DNA of 64,000 nt from Polynucleobacter necessarius (GCA_900095165.1 LT606947.1:310001-374000), one strand, 5' to 3'. Shown: positions 43,461 to 53,688, counted from the first letter of the stretch. Notes: generated from the sequence alone by a model not told the origin. Numbers and translations are program-made.

Positions 43461-43508
43461 AGGTAAGTGCTCTGAAGGGAAGCAGTCAGTCGTTGTACGA
43501 TTGATAGC

Positions 43509-44939
43509 ATGAAGCCCTTACTCGCACTCTATTTCTTTATCTTGAGCACAATCCAGCTTGGCTTGTTGCTGGGATTATTTCAGTGCTCTCGGAATCAGGT
43601 GCGAGCGAAACCCAGTCCTTACTGGATGGGGTCTTTAGTAATCAGCGTAGCAGCTCTGGTTGTCTTTAGCGCTGGAATATTGGTCAATCAGTCTGGCGCA
43701 GCCAATCCCGAATTTAATTTCACTATTGCCAATACCTTGTTCTATATAGCTGCTATTTTGTCACTCCCTAAATCATCCGATTACTAAGTGGATGCGCTTA
43801 TTAGTGGGTATTTCAATAGGCATATTTTTCATTGTTTTTGAGCTCATGCGTCACTATGGGAGTTTTGAGATCCGCACAACTTTCATGTGCATTCTCATGA
43901 CAATTTTTTCTATGGCAAATTTTTGAGGTTCAGAAAAAATTCAATGCATCTCCATCCTTGCAACTGCGATATCTGCAGTACGCAACCGCTATGGAAATGT
44001 GTTTTGCTATTGGCCGCATCATCATCTTGTCGATGAATTCATTTGCCATTAATCGGCTAAACGAAATCCCGCAAGTATTAGTATTTTTTACTATTGCTCA
44101 GATCGTGATGAATACCTTGGCCTATATTGCCATTGGCGCCTATTGGACAGAGGTGATGGTGTTGGCTAATGACAGGGCTGAAAGCGAGAATCTCGAAATT
44201 AAAAATCTCTTAAGAGAGCGTGAGGGTCTTATTGGTTCTTTATTAAAGCTCAATAAGACTGCAGCTACAGGAGCTCTTTCAGCTTCAATCGCCCATGAAT
44301 TAAATCAGCCCCTGGACGCTACTCAATTGAACTTGCAATTTTTACAAAAGCGTTTAGCTGATAAGACCCTAACTTCAGAGCAAAACATGGAGGTTTTGTC
44401 GGAACTACTGGCTGACAATCAGAGGTCAGCAAACATCATCAAATCATTGAGATCTATTTTTTTGGATGGAAGAATTGGATTTGGGCGGGTTGATGTTAAT
44501 GAATTAATAGACTCCGTCCTGAAGATTGCTAATCCAGAAATTCATTCAAAGAATATCCAGGTTGTGCTGCGACTTCATTCAACATCCCTGATTGATGCCA
44601 ATCGCGGCGAGATTCAGCAGGTCATTCTTAACTTGATTAATAACGCAATTCAATCTCTATCCGAAACCAATGCCTCATCCGGGGAGTTGCAGATTGAAGC
44701 CCGCGATGCGGACGGAGGTGTTGAGGTGGCTTATCTCAGACAATGGCTTGGGAATTGATGAGGAGGCTCGCTCTTGTTTATTTGAGCTCCTCACGGCGAC
44801 CCACAAAAAGTCCGGAATGGGTTTGGGTCTTTGGCTCTGCCAACATATCGTCTCTCGCCATGGTGGCTCCATTCACTATCAGGATTCCCTAAGCGGGGGT
44901 GCGCAATTCACTTTCTTTTTGCCCGCGTTTCAGGAATAA
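43509..44939 (+). pseudogene. Membrane sensor histidine kinase, three frameshifts
   Basis: About 476 codons would encode a transmembrane N-terminus (MKPLLALYFFILSTIQLGLLLGLF and several later hydrophobic segments). The kinase core follows: H-box ASIAHELNQPLDATQLNLQ, N-box QVILNLINNAIQSL, G1 DNGLGID and G2 GMGLGLWLCQHIVSRHGG. The frame changes near 43760-43785, near 43915-43921 and near 44730. The core is recognisable but cannot be made as one chain. It lies 48 bp after the cytochrome b gene and may have sensed redox state for that operon. Confidence 0.87.
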
Positions 44940-45033
44940 AGCATTAGCCCTAAAGCTAATTGCTCAAAGTTAGCCTGCTCTTTACATTCGTAAAGTAGAT
45001 TTACATCAATACTCGCAATTCTTCAAGGTCTCT

Positions 45034-47136
45034 ATGAAATCTAAACTATCTCTGCTGGCTTTATCTATTGGCCTCATTACCGGTAATGTCGCTATTGCTG
45101 CTGGCGGTGGTGGGGTGGTAGCTGATCCAGGTGCTATGCAAGGAAAACATTTTGATCCCAAGGGCAAGGCGTCTTCAACATTTACGGTCGAATTGCAAAA
45201 TGGTTTGCGTAAAACCTTGCCATTCGAAGACAAGCGCAATTTTGAGGAATCCAAGAAGGGGTTTATCGCAACTCCCGCATATAAGACCATCATGGCAGAT
45301 GCGGGTAACGTGGCTTGGGATATGGGCAACTATGATTTTCTATTGCAGGGCAAGGATTTTGATAGTGTGCATCCATCATTACAACGTCAAGCAATTCTCA
45401 ATATGGGTTATGGGCTTTATGAAGTTGTGCCAGGAAAGATTTATCAAGTTCGTGGTTTTGACTTAGCAAACATTAGCTTCATCAAAACCAATACCGGTTG
45501 AATTGTTTTTTATCCATTAACCGCCAAAGAAACCGCCCGTGCTGCATTAGAATTGGTCAATGAAAAGTTAGGTGAGCGTCCAGTGGTAGCGGTGGTGTAT
45601 TCCCATTCCCATGGCGATCACTTTGGCGGCGTCCGTGGTGTAGTTGACGAGGCGGATGTAAAGAGTGGCAAAGTCAAAGTAATTGCACCTGCTGGCTTTA
45701 TGGATCATGCCGTAGCTGAGAATGTCTATGCTGGTAATGTCATGACTCGCCGCATGTACTTCCAGTATGGAGTGTTGCTACCACGTAGCCCATTTGGTCA
45801 CGTTGACCAATCCATTGGTAAAAATACTGCAGCAGGTAACCTTGGTCTCATCGAGCCTAATGTCTACATCAACCAGCCCTTCGAGAAGATGACGGTAGAC
45901 GGCGTGGAAATGGAGTTCCAAAATACGCCGGGTACAGAGGCGCCAGCGGAGATGAATACCTACTTCCCGCAATTCAAAGCATTCTGGGCTGCAGAAAATA
46001 TTACTGGAACAATCCACAACATCTATACATTACGCGGTGCTCTAGTACGAGATGCTTTGGCATGGTCTAAGAACATCAATAACTCTTTATATCGTTACGG
46101 CAATGAAGCGCAAGTGATGTTTGCTTCCCACTCTTGGCCACGCTGGGGTAATGAGCGTATTCAAGAAGTGATGCGTACACAGCGTGATAGCTATGCCCAT
46201 TTAAATAATGAGGTGCTGCATTTGGCGAACAATGGTGTGACGATTAATGAAGTGCATAACGTTTACAGGCAGCCAGAGAGTCTCAAGTCGCAATGGGCTG
46301 CTCATAGCTACCATGGCTCAGAAGAGCACAACAGTCGCGCTGTGATTAATCGCTATCTCGGATACTGGGACGCCAATCCTGCAACCTTGATCCCCTTGTC
46401 GCCAAAAGATTCTGCGCCTCTGTATGTGGATATGATGGGCGGCTCTGCCAAAATTATGGCTAAGGGTAGGCAACTCTATCAACAAGGCAAATATCGCGAG
46501 GCAATGGAGATTGTCAATAAGTTGGTTTATGCAGAACCCAATAACACCGTAGCGAAAGATTTGCTCGCAGATATCTTTGAGCAGATCGACTATCAAAAAG
46601 AAAGTCCAAGCGTACGCAATAGCTTCTTGGGCGCAGCCTACGAGTTACGTCATGGCATGCCATCAGGCGCTTCTCCAAAGTCCAATGGTCCAGACATGAT
46701 TAAGGCAATGACAACAGAGCTTTGGTTGAATTCCTTGGCGATCAGCATGGATAGCAAAAAGGCTGCCGGTATGAAGTTCACCATCAACCTCGATACGCTA
46801 GATAATGGCGAGAAATTCGTGGTGGAGATGAGTAATTCCGCATTAACCAACATCAAAGGCCAGCAAGCCAAAAACCCAGCCTTAACCATTGTGATTAATC
46901 GCAGTAATTTAGAAAAAATCATGGGAGGTCAAGCTACCTTTGATAAGTTATTGGCTGAAGGTAAAGTGAAATTCGAAGGTGATCGTAAGGTTTTTGATCA
47001 ACTCCGCAGCACATTGACCACCTTTACTCCAGACTTTGAGTTAATGCCTGGCACTAAGGCTAAAAAAGCGGCACCCGTTAAGCCAAATAAAGACCCATTT
47101 GAGGCCCCTCCAATCGCCAACTCAGATGGTGCGTAA
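45034..47136 (+). pseudogene. Alkylsulfatase (SdsA/BDS1-like) with in-frame TGA
   Basis: This would encode a 700-residue exported metallo-hydrolase that releases sulfate from long-chain alkyl sulfates such as SDS. The signal peptide is MKSKLSLLALSIGLITGNVAIAA. The metallo-beta-lactamase zinc motif HSHGDH is at residues 191-196 (YSHSHGDHFGGVRG), with ASHSWPRWGN later. The dimerisation domain (YVDMMGGSAKIMAKGRQLYQQGKYREAMEIVNKLVYAEP) and the C-terminal SCP2-like domain are complete. Codon 156 is TGA (45499-45501) in KTNTG[stop]IVFYPLT. Homologues have Trp there, and TGG to TGA is one change. The stop lies before the catalytic motif, so the product would be inactive. Confidence 0.9.
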
Positions 47137-47372
47137 GTTGGCAAAACGGTAGAAGGCATTAGAGAAATGGGATCCAAGGGGCCTATTACTTTTGATGGCA
47201 CTACATCTACGTTTTCTTAGCTGAGATTCCTGCTGTAGATAAGCGGAATATTTCCCTATCATGCGTTCAAGTAGATTGGCTACGAGCCCTCAATAGCCTT
47301 TTACATCTTTAGTTTCAGATCTTTCATTCAGCCTAGACATCAATTGGTTGCTTGATTTATATTCATAGATTG

Positions 47373-47392
47373 TGTATTGTTGTAACGATACA
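47373..47392. promoter_or_regulatory. Palindrome upstream of the trpE-like gene, candidate TrpR operator
   Basis: Half-sites TGTATTGTT (47373-47381) and AACGATACA (47384-47392) are complementary at eight of nine positions around GT. The site ends 18 bp before the ATG, suited to repression. A trpR gene lies at the far end of the same cluster. It does not match the E. coli operator core CTAGTTAACTAG, so the link is inference. Confidence 0.4.
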
Positions 47393-47410
47393 TCGGAACA
47401 ATAACATATC

Positions 47411-48886
47411 ATGATAAATTTTAAAAATTCTCAAGAGATTCAAATTTCTGGCGCAAAAGTAGGTTCGGGTTTTCGCTCGTCAGCATTTGCAATTTACAAA
47501 AATTTGTTAAATCTATTCAATAGCAGGGAATTACTATTGCTAGAGTCATTGGGCTCGGGCTCAATTGATTCAAAAACCTTCTTAATTGAAATAAATCCAG
47601 TGCTCAACCTAGAGGTTGCTGATCTCATGGTAACAATTTCTGGCAACGATGAGCTTTTAAAAATAATACGGCTGATATACAAAGAGGAGGTCTTAGTTGA
47701 GCGCGGCGAGTGTGCACTGAAATACGTACTTAAAAATCGTAATTCAGTTTGGAATTTCTTGAGATTGCTTGATAGTGAATTTAATACCGTCGAAGGCGGG
47801 GTATTGGCATTTACGACTCTTGGATACAACGTCATCTATTTTGTAGAGGATATTGCAGGTTATGTTAAGGGAGATATGCCCGATATTCGTTTGACATGCT
47901 ATTCAAATTACATTGAATTTGATGATGAGCGAGTAAGACTTCATGGGCATGGATTCATTGGAGCTGAAGTGGTGAGTATATCTAGCCTGAGCCATTTCCT
48001 GACTATGTGTGATGTTAGTCCAGCCGCAGAAATTAATACGAATTTTGAGGTTGAACAAGAAACCCACAAGCGTGAATATTTGCAAAAAGCAAGAGCTGCG
48101 CTAAAGCATGTTCAGATGGGCGATGTATATCAAATCCAGATCGGGCACAAAATCAACCTTAGATCGGATGTCTCGGCAGTGGAGGTTTATGCGAGACTGA
48201 GATCGTGTAATCCCTCTCCTTACATGTATTTATTCCAATGTGGTTATTTTGAGGTAATCGGCGCTAGTCCAGAATTATTTATTTATATGAAGGATGATGA
48301 GGTGGTAATGAGGCCGATTGCGGGAACATTAGGTAAATCACTGGTGCCTGCCAAAGATGCTGCCATCGTAGAGTTTCGTAAAAACGTAAAGGAAGTTGCA
48401 GAGCATATGATGTTGGTGGACTTATGTCGCAATGATTTATGCAAAATTTCATTGTCGCATAGTTTTCATGTTTCAGATTTAATGTCGGTCGAAGAGTATT
48501 CCCATGTTTATCACATGGTATCAACGACACGGGCCGTGGTTCGAGCAGAATGCGATAAATATGATGTTATCAAAGCATCTTTTCCTGCTGGAACTATGAC
48601 TGGGGCACCAAAAATTAGAGCTATCGAATTGATATCGGGGCTTGAGGATAGTGCTAGAAGTCTTTACGCTGGAGCTCTAGGGGTTATTGAGCTGGGTGTT
48701 AACTATATCAATACGGCTTTATGCATAAGGACTGCTATTAAGCGTGATCAGATATTCACATTGCGCGCATCAGCCGGGGTAGTGTCTGACTCACTTGTTC
48801 AGAGTGAATACGCTGAAACTTTACAGAAGATGGGGTCTGTGTTTAGAGCAATTACTAATGAGGAAATTTCATGTCACATCGTGTAA
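47411..48886 (+). CDS. trpE: Anthranilate synthase component I-like chorismate enzyme (enteric TrpE type)
   Basis: The enzyme converts chorismate to anthranilate using ammonia from its partner. It has 491 residues. The N-terminal LLES (43-46) plus DSK motif matches the tryptophan feedback site of enteric TrpE. C-terminal chorismate-domain blocks are present: NPSPYMYLFQ, VIGASPELF, RPIAGTLGK, EHMMLVDLCRNDL, YSHVYHMVST, GTMTGAPKIRAIELI and ASAGVVSDS. The stop region overlaps the downstream glutaminase start by 16 bp. PabB is an alternative, but the LLES element favours TrpE. AT-rich codon use sets it apart from neighbours. Confidence 0.82.
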   Translation: MINFKNSQEIQISGAKVGSGFRSSAFAIYKNLLNLFNSRELLLLESLGSGSIDSKTFLIEINPVLNLEVADLMVTISGNDELLKIIRLIYKEEVLVERGECALKYVLKNRNSVWNFLRLLDSEFNTVEGGVLAFTTLGYNVIYFVEDIAGYVKGDMPDIRLTCYSNYIEFDDERVRLHGHGFIGAEVVSISSLSHFLTMCDVSPAAEINTNFEVEQETHKREYLQKARAALKHVQMGDVYQIQIGHKINLRSDVSAVEVYARLRSCNPSPYMYLFQCGYFEVIGASPELFIYMKDDEVVMRPIAGTLGKSLVPAKDAAIVEFRKNVKEVAEHMMLVDLCRNDLCKISLSHSFHVSDLMSVEEYSHVYHMVSTTRAVVRAECDKYDVIKASFPAGTMTGAPKIRAIELISGLEDSARSLYAGALGVIELGVNYINTALCIRTAIKRDQIFTLRASAGVVSDSLVQSEYAETLQKMGSVFRAITNEEISCHIV

Positions 48887-49461
48887 TTGTTGTTGATGCC
48901 TATGATAGCTTTGTTAATATTTTGGTTAGTTATCTGGAAGAGATTGGTTGCAATGTTGATTTGTATAGAAAATATGATGACCGCTTAATTCGGGCGGTGC
49001 AAAATTCGACAGGTGACTTTCTTTTGCTTGGCCCGGGCCCTGAACATCCTGCTGACTCTGGTTATGGAAATTTACTTCACTTGAGCGCGGGGCGCATGCC
49101 AGTGCTAGGAATTTGTTTGGGGCATCAGGCCATTGGCCTCTATTATGGTTGTCAAATAGAGTATGCAAAGCACCTGATGCATGGAAAAAAGAGCCTTGTT
49201 TCCAATGATGGCCGTGGATGCTTTAAATCTTTCTCGGGAAACAAATTTCTAGCAATGCGCTACCACTCAATTATCGTCTCGGATAGGGATTTTCCCAATG
49301 AAATCGAGATTTCTGCAAGATCCGAGGATGATGGCTATGTTATGAGAATTAGACATAAGGCGCTAAAAATTGAAGGCATCCAGTTTCACCCAGAAAGCAT
49401 AGGCACGGAATTTGGAATTCAAGTCCTACAGAATTTTATAGATACATATCTCAAAAAGTAG
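48871..49461 (+). CDS. trpG: Glutamine amidotransferase subunit (TrpG/PabA type)
   Basis: This class I amidotransferase of 196 residues supplies ammonia to the preceding synthase. The catalytic triad is visible: Cys82 in GICLGHQAIG, and His173 and Glu175 in QFHPES. The oxyanion-hole LLLGPGPEHP is also present. The ATG lies 16 bp inside the upstream gene, so translation is coupled. It ends in TAG, which shows that TAG still acts as a normal stop in this genome. Confidence 0.9.
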   Translation: MSHRVIVVDAYDSFVNILVSYLEEIGCNVDLYRKYDDRLIRAVQNSTGDFLLLGPGPEHPADSGYGNLLHLSAGRMPVLGICLGHQAIGLYYGCQIEYAKHLMHGKKSLVSNDGRGCFKSFSGNKFLAMRYHSIIVSDRDFPNEIEISARSEDDGYVMRIRHKALKIEGIQFHPESIGTEFGIQVLQNFIDTYLKK

Positions 49462-49565
49462 CCCATCTCTTACGGACACACCTAAGCTTTGCGGTATCGC
49501 AATCCTCACTGGCACTAAATAATGGGGGCTTGAGTCAATAGCGTTCTCTAACTGGAGCTTTTGCT

Positions 49566-50147
49566 ATGAAGGTGTGCGTACTAGTCGGGTCTTCTCGAAA
49601 CAATGGCTTGAGCAACGATGTTTGCAGAGTGTTGCAAGGTCAATTTAGAAACAAAGGCTTATCCGGAAGATTTATTCACTTGGCTGATAAGCGTATTGAA
49701 TTTTGTGATGCGGATAACGCATGTCACTTTTCTCTGTGCAAGGTTGCCGATGATGTGCCAGGTATTTTGGCTGATATGCAATCTGCCGACGGCATTATTT
49801 ATATGCCAGTAATTCATGCATTTGGCGTCAATAGCAAATTTCAGGCATTTCTAGAGCGGGTTGGCTACGGATATTTGCGTCCGCTAGATCGCCCCCTTGC
49901 CGATAAGATAGCTGCCGTCGTCGTTGTGGGGAGGAGACATGAGCATACTGCTGTGTATTCTCAAATCATGCTAAACAAGATGATTATGGCTGGCTCGGGA
50001 TTTCCGGCGCTATTTATGGGAATGCTTGGCGGTGTTTTGGATGATGCTGAAGCGCTAGAGGCTTTAGAGCAAACTGTTGACAGGATGCTCCAAGTTCACA
50101 AACGTCTTTGTATTTCTGGGAAGTTATCCGAGCCCGTCAAATTTTAA
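49566..50147 (+). CDS. NADPH-dependent FMN reductase / flavodoxin-fold protein
   Basis: The 193 residues start KVCVLVGSSRNNGLSNDVCRVL, the phosphate-binding SxxxxGxS loop of the flavodoxin-like FMN reductases. SADGIIYMPVIHAFGVNSKFQAFLERVG follows, the usual second FMN loop and dimer helix. The substrate is unknown. It lies 105 bp after trpG on the same strand, with a GGAG site before the ATG. The 3' end overlaps trpR by 24 bp on the other strand. Co-occurrence with an anthranilate-forming pair suggests a biosynthetic or redox role around that product. Confidence 0.82.
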   Translation: MKVCVLVGSSRNNGLSNDVCRVLQGQFRNKGLSGRFIHLADKRIEFCDADNACHFSLCKVADDVPGILADMQSADGIIYMPVIHAFGVNSKFQAFLERVGYGYLRPLDRPLADKIAAVVVVGRRHEHTAVYSQIMLNKMIMAGSGFPALFMGMLGGVLDDAEALEALEQTVDRMLQVHKRLCISGKLSEPVKF

Positions 50148-50408
50148 CCTCCAATATTCTTTCGATTTTGGTTTTTGCAGATTTGCTGAACCTCTAGTTA
50201 CTTTTGAGATGCTCACATTAAGAGATTTTGCGCACTCTCTTTGCGGGGCTTCGGTGCAGGCTAGCATTTGATATATACGAATTCTGTCGAGAAGATCATT
50301 AATTTCACCAGTTGTTAATATTTGCTCGAGAAAGAATCGCATTTCATCGTGATTTTGAATTTTGCAAAGAATATTGATTAAGGTTTGACTGGCCTTAGAT
50401 TTATTCAT
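50124..50408 (-). CDS. trpR: Trp repressor family protein
   Basis: The 94 residues match TrpR along their length: FFLEQILTTGEINDLLDRIRIYQMLACTEAPQRECAKSLNVSISKVTRGSANLQ. The final helix-turn-helix ISKVTRGS corresponds to IATITRGS in the E. coli protein. TrpR represses trp genes when bound to L-tryptophan. Placement next to a trpE-trpG pair supports local regulation. TrpR is usual in enteric bacteria and chlamydiae and uncommon in betaproteobacteria, which supports acquisition of the cluster. Confidence 0.85.
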   Translation of the reverse strand: MNKSKASQTLINILCKIQNHDEMRFFLEQILTTGEINDLLDRIRIYQMLACTEAPQRECAKSLNVSISKVTRGSANLQKPKSKEYWRLKFDGLG

Positions 50409-50492
50409 TTAGATGCTCCGTTGTTTCATGTGGTATTCAATTATTTGAATTCTAAGTCGTTAGCATATTTATTAATTAGAAATGGCTTTTAA

Positions 50493-51709
50493 TTAAGACT
50501 TAAAAGCGCCACCTTCTTCAAGCGCCTTTAGTTCATTACCGGCGATTCCCAATTCTTTCAATAATTCATCCGTATGTTCGCCTAGCAAAGGAGGGTGGCG
50601 AGACACTTGTTGTGGGGTGCCCATCATCTTGACTGCAAAGCCAATATTGGGAACCTTGCCTTCAATGGGGTGATCAATTTCCATGCGCATCTTCCGATGC
50701 TGACCATGCTCGCTATCAAAAGCTTCGGGGTAGGTGTTGATCGGCCCAGCAGGGATACCCGTCGCTAAGAGGAGGTCAACCCATTCTTCACTAGTTTTAG
50801 TGGCGAAGGTCTTCTCAAGTTCGGTTGCTAGCATTAACCGATTAGCTAGGCGCAGTGGATTGGTGGTAAACAGCGGATCTTCAAATAATTCAGGGCGATT
50901 AATCTTGTCGCAGAGGAGTTTCCAGAGTTTCTGGTTGGTGGCGCCCATCACAAAGTAGCCATCAGAGGCTTTCATGACCTGATAGGGTGCGCTCATGTGA
51001 TTGGCAGTACCCAATTTATATGGTTCAACGCCTGTGCCCCAATACTGCGCTGTATCCCAAATTGGGAATGCTAAGGCAGAATCAAACAGAGAGGCGTCAA
51101 TAAACTGACCTTCACTAGATTTGGTTTTGCCAATGTAGGCAGACAAAATACCGTAGATCGCGAAGAGGGCGCAGCCAATATCAGCTACTGGAACACCTGT
51201 TTTAACAGGTGAACCATCTGGATAGCCTGTTACGCTCATGACCCCAGACATCGCTTGTGCCATCAAATCAAAACCAGGGCGATCTGCCCATGGACTCGTC
51301 TGATCAAATCCAGAGATGCTGGCATAGACCAGTCCGGGATTGATCTCCTTTAAAGAGGGGTAATCAATACCCAGTTTTTTCATAACACCGGGGCGATAAT
51401 TTTCAACGAGGATGTCTGCTGTCTTAACGAGCTCAAAAAATACTTTTTTCCGGCCTCTGTTTTCAGATTCAACGTTACGCTGCGCTTATTGCGATTCATA
51501 TTCAGAAAGCCCATGCTGTCTGAACCTTTCATCTTGAATCCCATAGCCCCACGAGTTTGATCTCCCGTGCCTGGAGGCTCAATTTTGATGACATCTGCGC
51601 CCAAGTCCGCAAGCAGCATACAGCAGTAGGGGCCTGCCATTACTTGACTCACGTCAAGAACTCGGACGCCAGCTAGGGGCAAAGGCTTGCCGATAGGTGT
51701 TTTCATCAT
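50493..51709 (-). pseudogene. CaiB/BaiF family (class III) CoA-transferase, frameshifted
   Basis: This enzyme moves CoA between acyl groups. About 405 residues result when the frame is repaired. The N-terminus MMKTPIGKPLPLAGVRVLDVSQVMAGPYCCMLLADLGADVIKIEPPGTGD is classical, with the catalytic Asp in the (D)xxxxNRNKRSV..L region expected after it. The frame is lost at a run of six As (51435-51440, plus strand). With seven, the text reads KKYFFELVKTADILVENYRPGVMKKLGIDY and joins the C-terminal 296 residues. Upstream of it and divergent is a Bug-type binding-protein gene. Confidence 0.9.
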
Positions 51710-51786
51710 TGTCTCAATTGTTTTTATATGTTTATATTGTTCTGCTAAACACTAGCCTTTAATATAAAACAAAAAATGGAGACCGT

Positions 51787-52783
51787 ATGATCAATCAATC
51801 CCCAAAAGGATTTTGAGTAGATTCGCTTTTTTAGCTCTGGGCATTTGTAGCGCTTTGCCATTCTCCGCAAGTGCGCAACAGGCCTTCCCAACTAAACTCA
51901 TTCGTTTAATTGTCGGATTTGCTCCTGGTGGCGGTACTGATATTGTGGCTCGCGCTATCGCTCCAAAGATGGGTGAGATTTTGGGTCAAAGCGTCATCAT
52001 TGAGAATAAATCCGGTGCTGCAGGAACTATTGGTGCAGACCTCGTTGCTAAATCTAATCCTGATGGCTATACATTGTTGATGGGACATTCCAACTCCAAT
52101 GCAATCTCCCCCTATGTCCTGAAGAATGTTCCTTACAACCCAGCAACAGACTTTACGCCGATCACCTATCTTGGTTACGTGCCTAATGTGTTGGTTGTTA
52201 AATCCTCTCTTCCTGTGAACTCAGTGGCGCAGCTGATTTCTTTGGCTAAGCAGAATCCAGGTCAGATGACTTATGGTTCATCTGGTATTGGTAGCACCCA
52301 ACATCTTGCCGGCGCCTTGTTCTCCAAGATTGCTGGTGTAGAAATGAATCACGTGCCCTACAAGGGTAGCGGTCAAGCGATTGTAGATTTACTCGGCGGT
52401 CAAATCACTATGAACTTCGATACCTTGCCGCCAAATCTGCAGCAAATTAAGCAGGGTAACTTGAAGGCATTGGCAATTTCTACTCCAAAGCGTTTGGCAT
52501 TGTTACCTAACGTTCCTACATTTAATGAGGTAGGCATCGTTGGCTTCGATGTAACTAATTGGTACTCTGTGATGGGGCCAAAGGGCATGGTCCAGTAGTT
52601 GTTAATAAGATTGACCAGGCAGTCAAAGCGGCTACGAGTGATCCCGAAATCAAGAAAACATTGGATGCCCAGGGTCTGCAGCCAGAAGGTCCAGCAACAC
52701 CAACTGCTTTCAGCTTGTTCTTGGCGGGTGAGTTGGCAAAGTATCAGCGCTTGGTAAAGAGTCTGAACATCAAGTCTGAATAA
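51787..52783 (+). pseudogene. Tripartite tricarboxylate transporter binding protein (Bug/TctC family), two frameshifts
   Basis: This is a periplasmic receptor for carboxylates. The repaired length is 332 residues. Core motifs are present: RLIVGFAPGGGTDIVARAIAPKM, GAAGTIGADLVAKSNPDGYTLLMG and NHVPYKGSGQAIVDLLGGQI. The ATG at 51787 opens MINQSPK, but a four-A run (51804-51807) breaks the signal peptide. A fifth A gives MINQSPKRILSRFAFLALG. A second missing base near 52590 separates VMGPKGM from [26 protein letters not shown] at 51813 is an alternative start that avoids the first lesion but not the second. It is followed by a terminator. Confidence 0.88.
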
Positions 52784-52821
52784 TCTCTAGCATCAGCATA
52801 TTCAGTTATAGTATTTACAAG

Positions 52822-52853
52822 ACCCTCTCTCTTGAATGAGGGAGGGTTTTTTA
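52822..52853 (+). terminator. Rho-independent terminator after the Bug-type gene
   Basis: ACCCTCTCTC (52822-52831) pairs with GAGGGAGGGT (52838-52847) with one wobble around TTGAAT, and is followed by a run of Ts. It ends only a few bases before the ATG of the enoyl-CoA hydratase gene. Confidence 0.88.
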
Positions 52854-52857
52854 TTTC

Positions 52858-53661
52858 ATGACAGCAGAAAATAACTCCACTTCAGAACGTATTGCCGAGG
52901 TTCGCTTAGAGCTTCGCAATGATGTTGCGTACATCACCTTTGACCACGTTACTGCCCGTAATGCAATGACGGTAGGGATGTACCAGAGCCTGAAATCCAT
53001 TTGCAAAGATTTAACCAAGAACGCTAAAGCCAAAGTTGCTATCTTGCGTGGTGCTGGTGGAAAATCTTTCATCTCTGGAAGTGATATCGCATAGTTCTCT
53101 AGTTTTACGTCTGGTGAGGACGGAATTTCGTATGAAGAGGGTATCAATCAATATTTAGCCCCCTTGGCAACATTGCCTATCCCGACGATTGCGGTGATTG
53201 ATGGGATGGCGGTTGGTGGAGGGCTTGCAATTGCCAGTTGTTGTGATTTCAGAATCTCTACACCGGATGCCCGCTTTGGAGTTCCGATTGCGAAAACTCT
53301 GGGTAATTGCTTATCTGCCAGCAATGTTGCTTGGCTCGCGGCGCATCTAGATGCCAATATCGTTAAGCGCATGTTGTTATTGGCTGAGCTTGTTGCTGCA
53401 CCCGAATTGCTGAAACAGGGTTATCTCTTGGCAACTTATTCAGCTGAAAATCTTGAGGCTGAGGCCAATCATTTAGCTGAGCGTTTAATGAAATTAGCAC
53501 CCATTACACAAAAATCGATCAAGTTGACTTTGGCTAGATTAATTAAAAATAACTTGCCGGATTGCAGCGATTTAATCCGGGAATGCTATGGCAGTGAAGA
53601 TTTTAAGAATGGGGTTTCTGCATTCTTAGATGGGAAGCCACACGCATGGACTGGAAAATAA
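52858..53661 (+). pseudogene. Enoyl-CoA hydratase/isomerase family protein with in-frame TAG
   Basis: The frame would encode 267 residues of the crotonase fold. The first oxyanion-hole block is GGKSFISGSDIA[stop]FSSF, with TAG at 53092-53094 (codon 79). The family very often has Gln in (G)xDIAQF, so CAG to TAG. The second block, PTIAVIDGMAVGGGLAIASCCDFRI, and the C-terminal helices are intact. The gene starts right after a terminator and needs its own promoter or antitermination. It forms a broken catabolic set with the CoA-transferase and Bug-type receptor. Confidence 0.88.
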
Positions 53662-53688
53662 TCTAAGATTGCAGGCGCATGTTTAGAC

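Noticed and set aside
2515..53094. Alternative genetic code or stop-codon recoding to explain the in-frame stops
   Set aside because: All three stop codons appear inside genes, and all three also end normal genes here (TAG ends trpG, TAA ends spoT, TGA ends mlaF). Housekeeping genes have none internally. Nonsense mutation is simpler.
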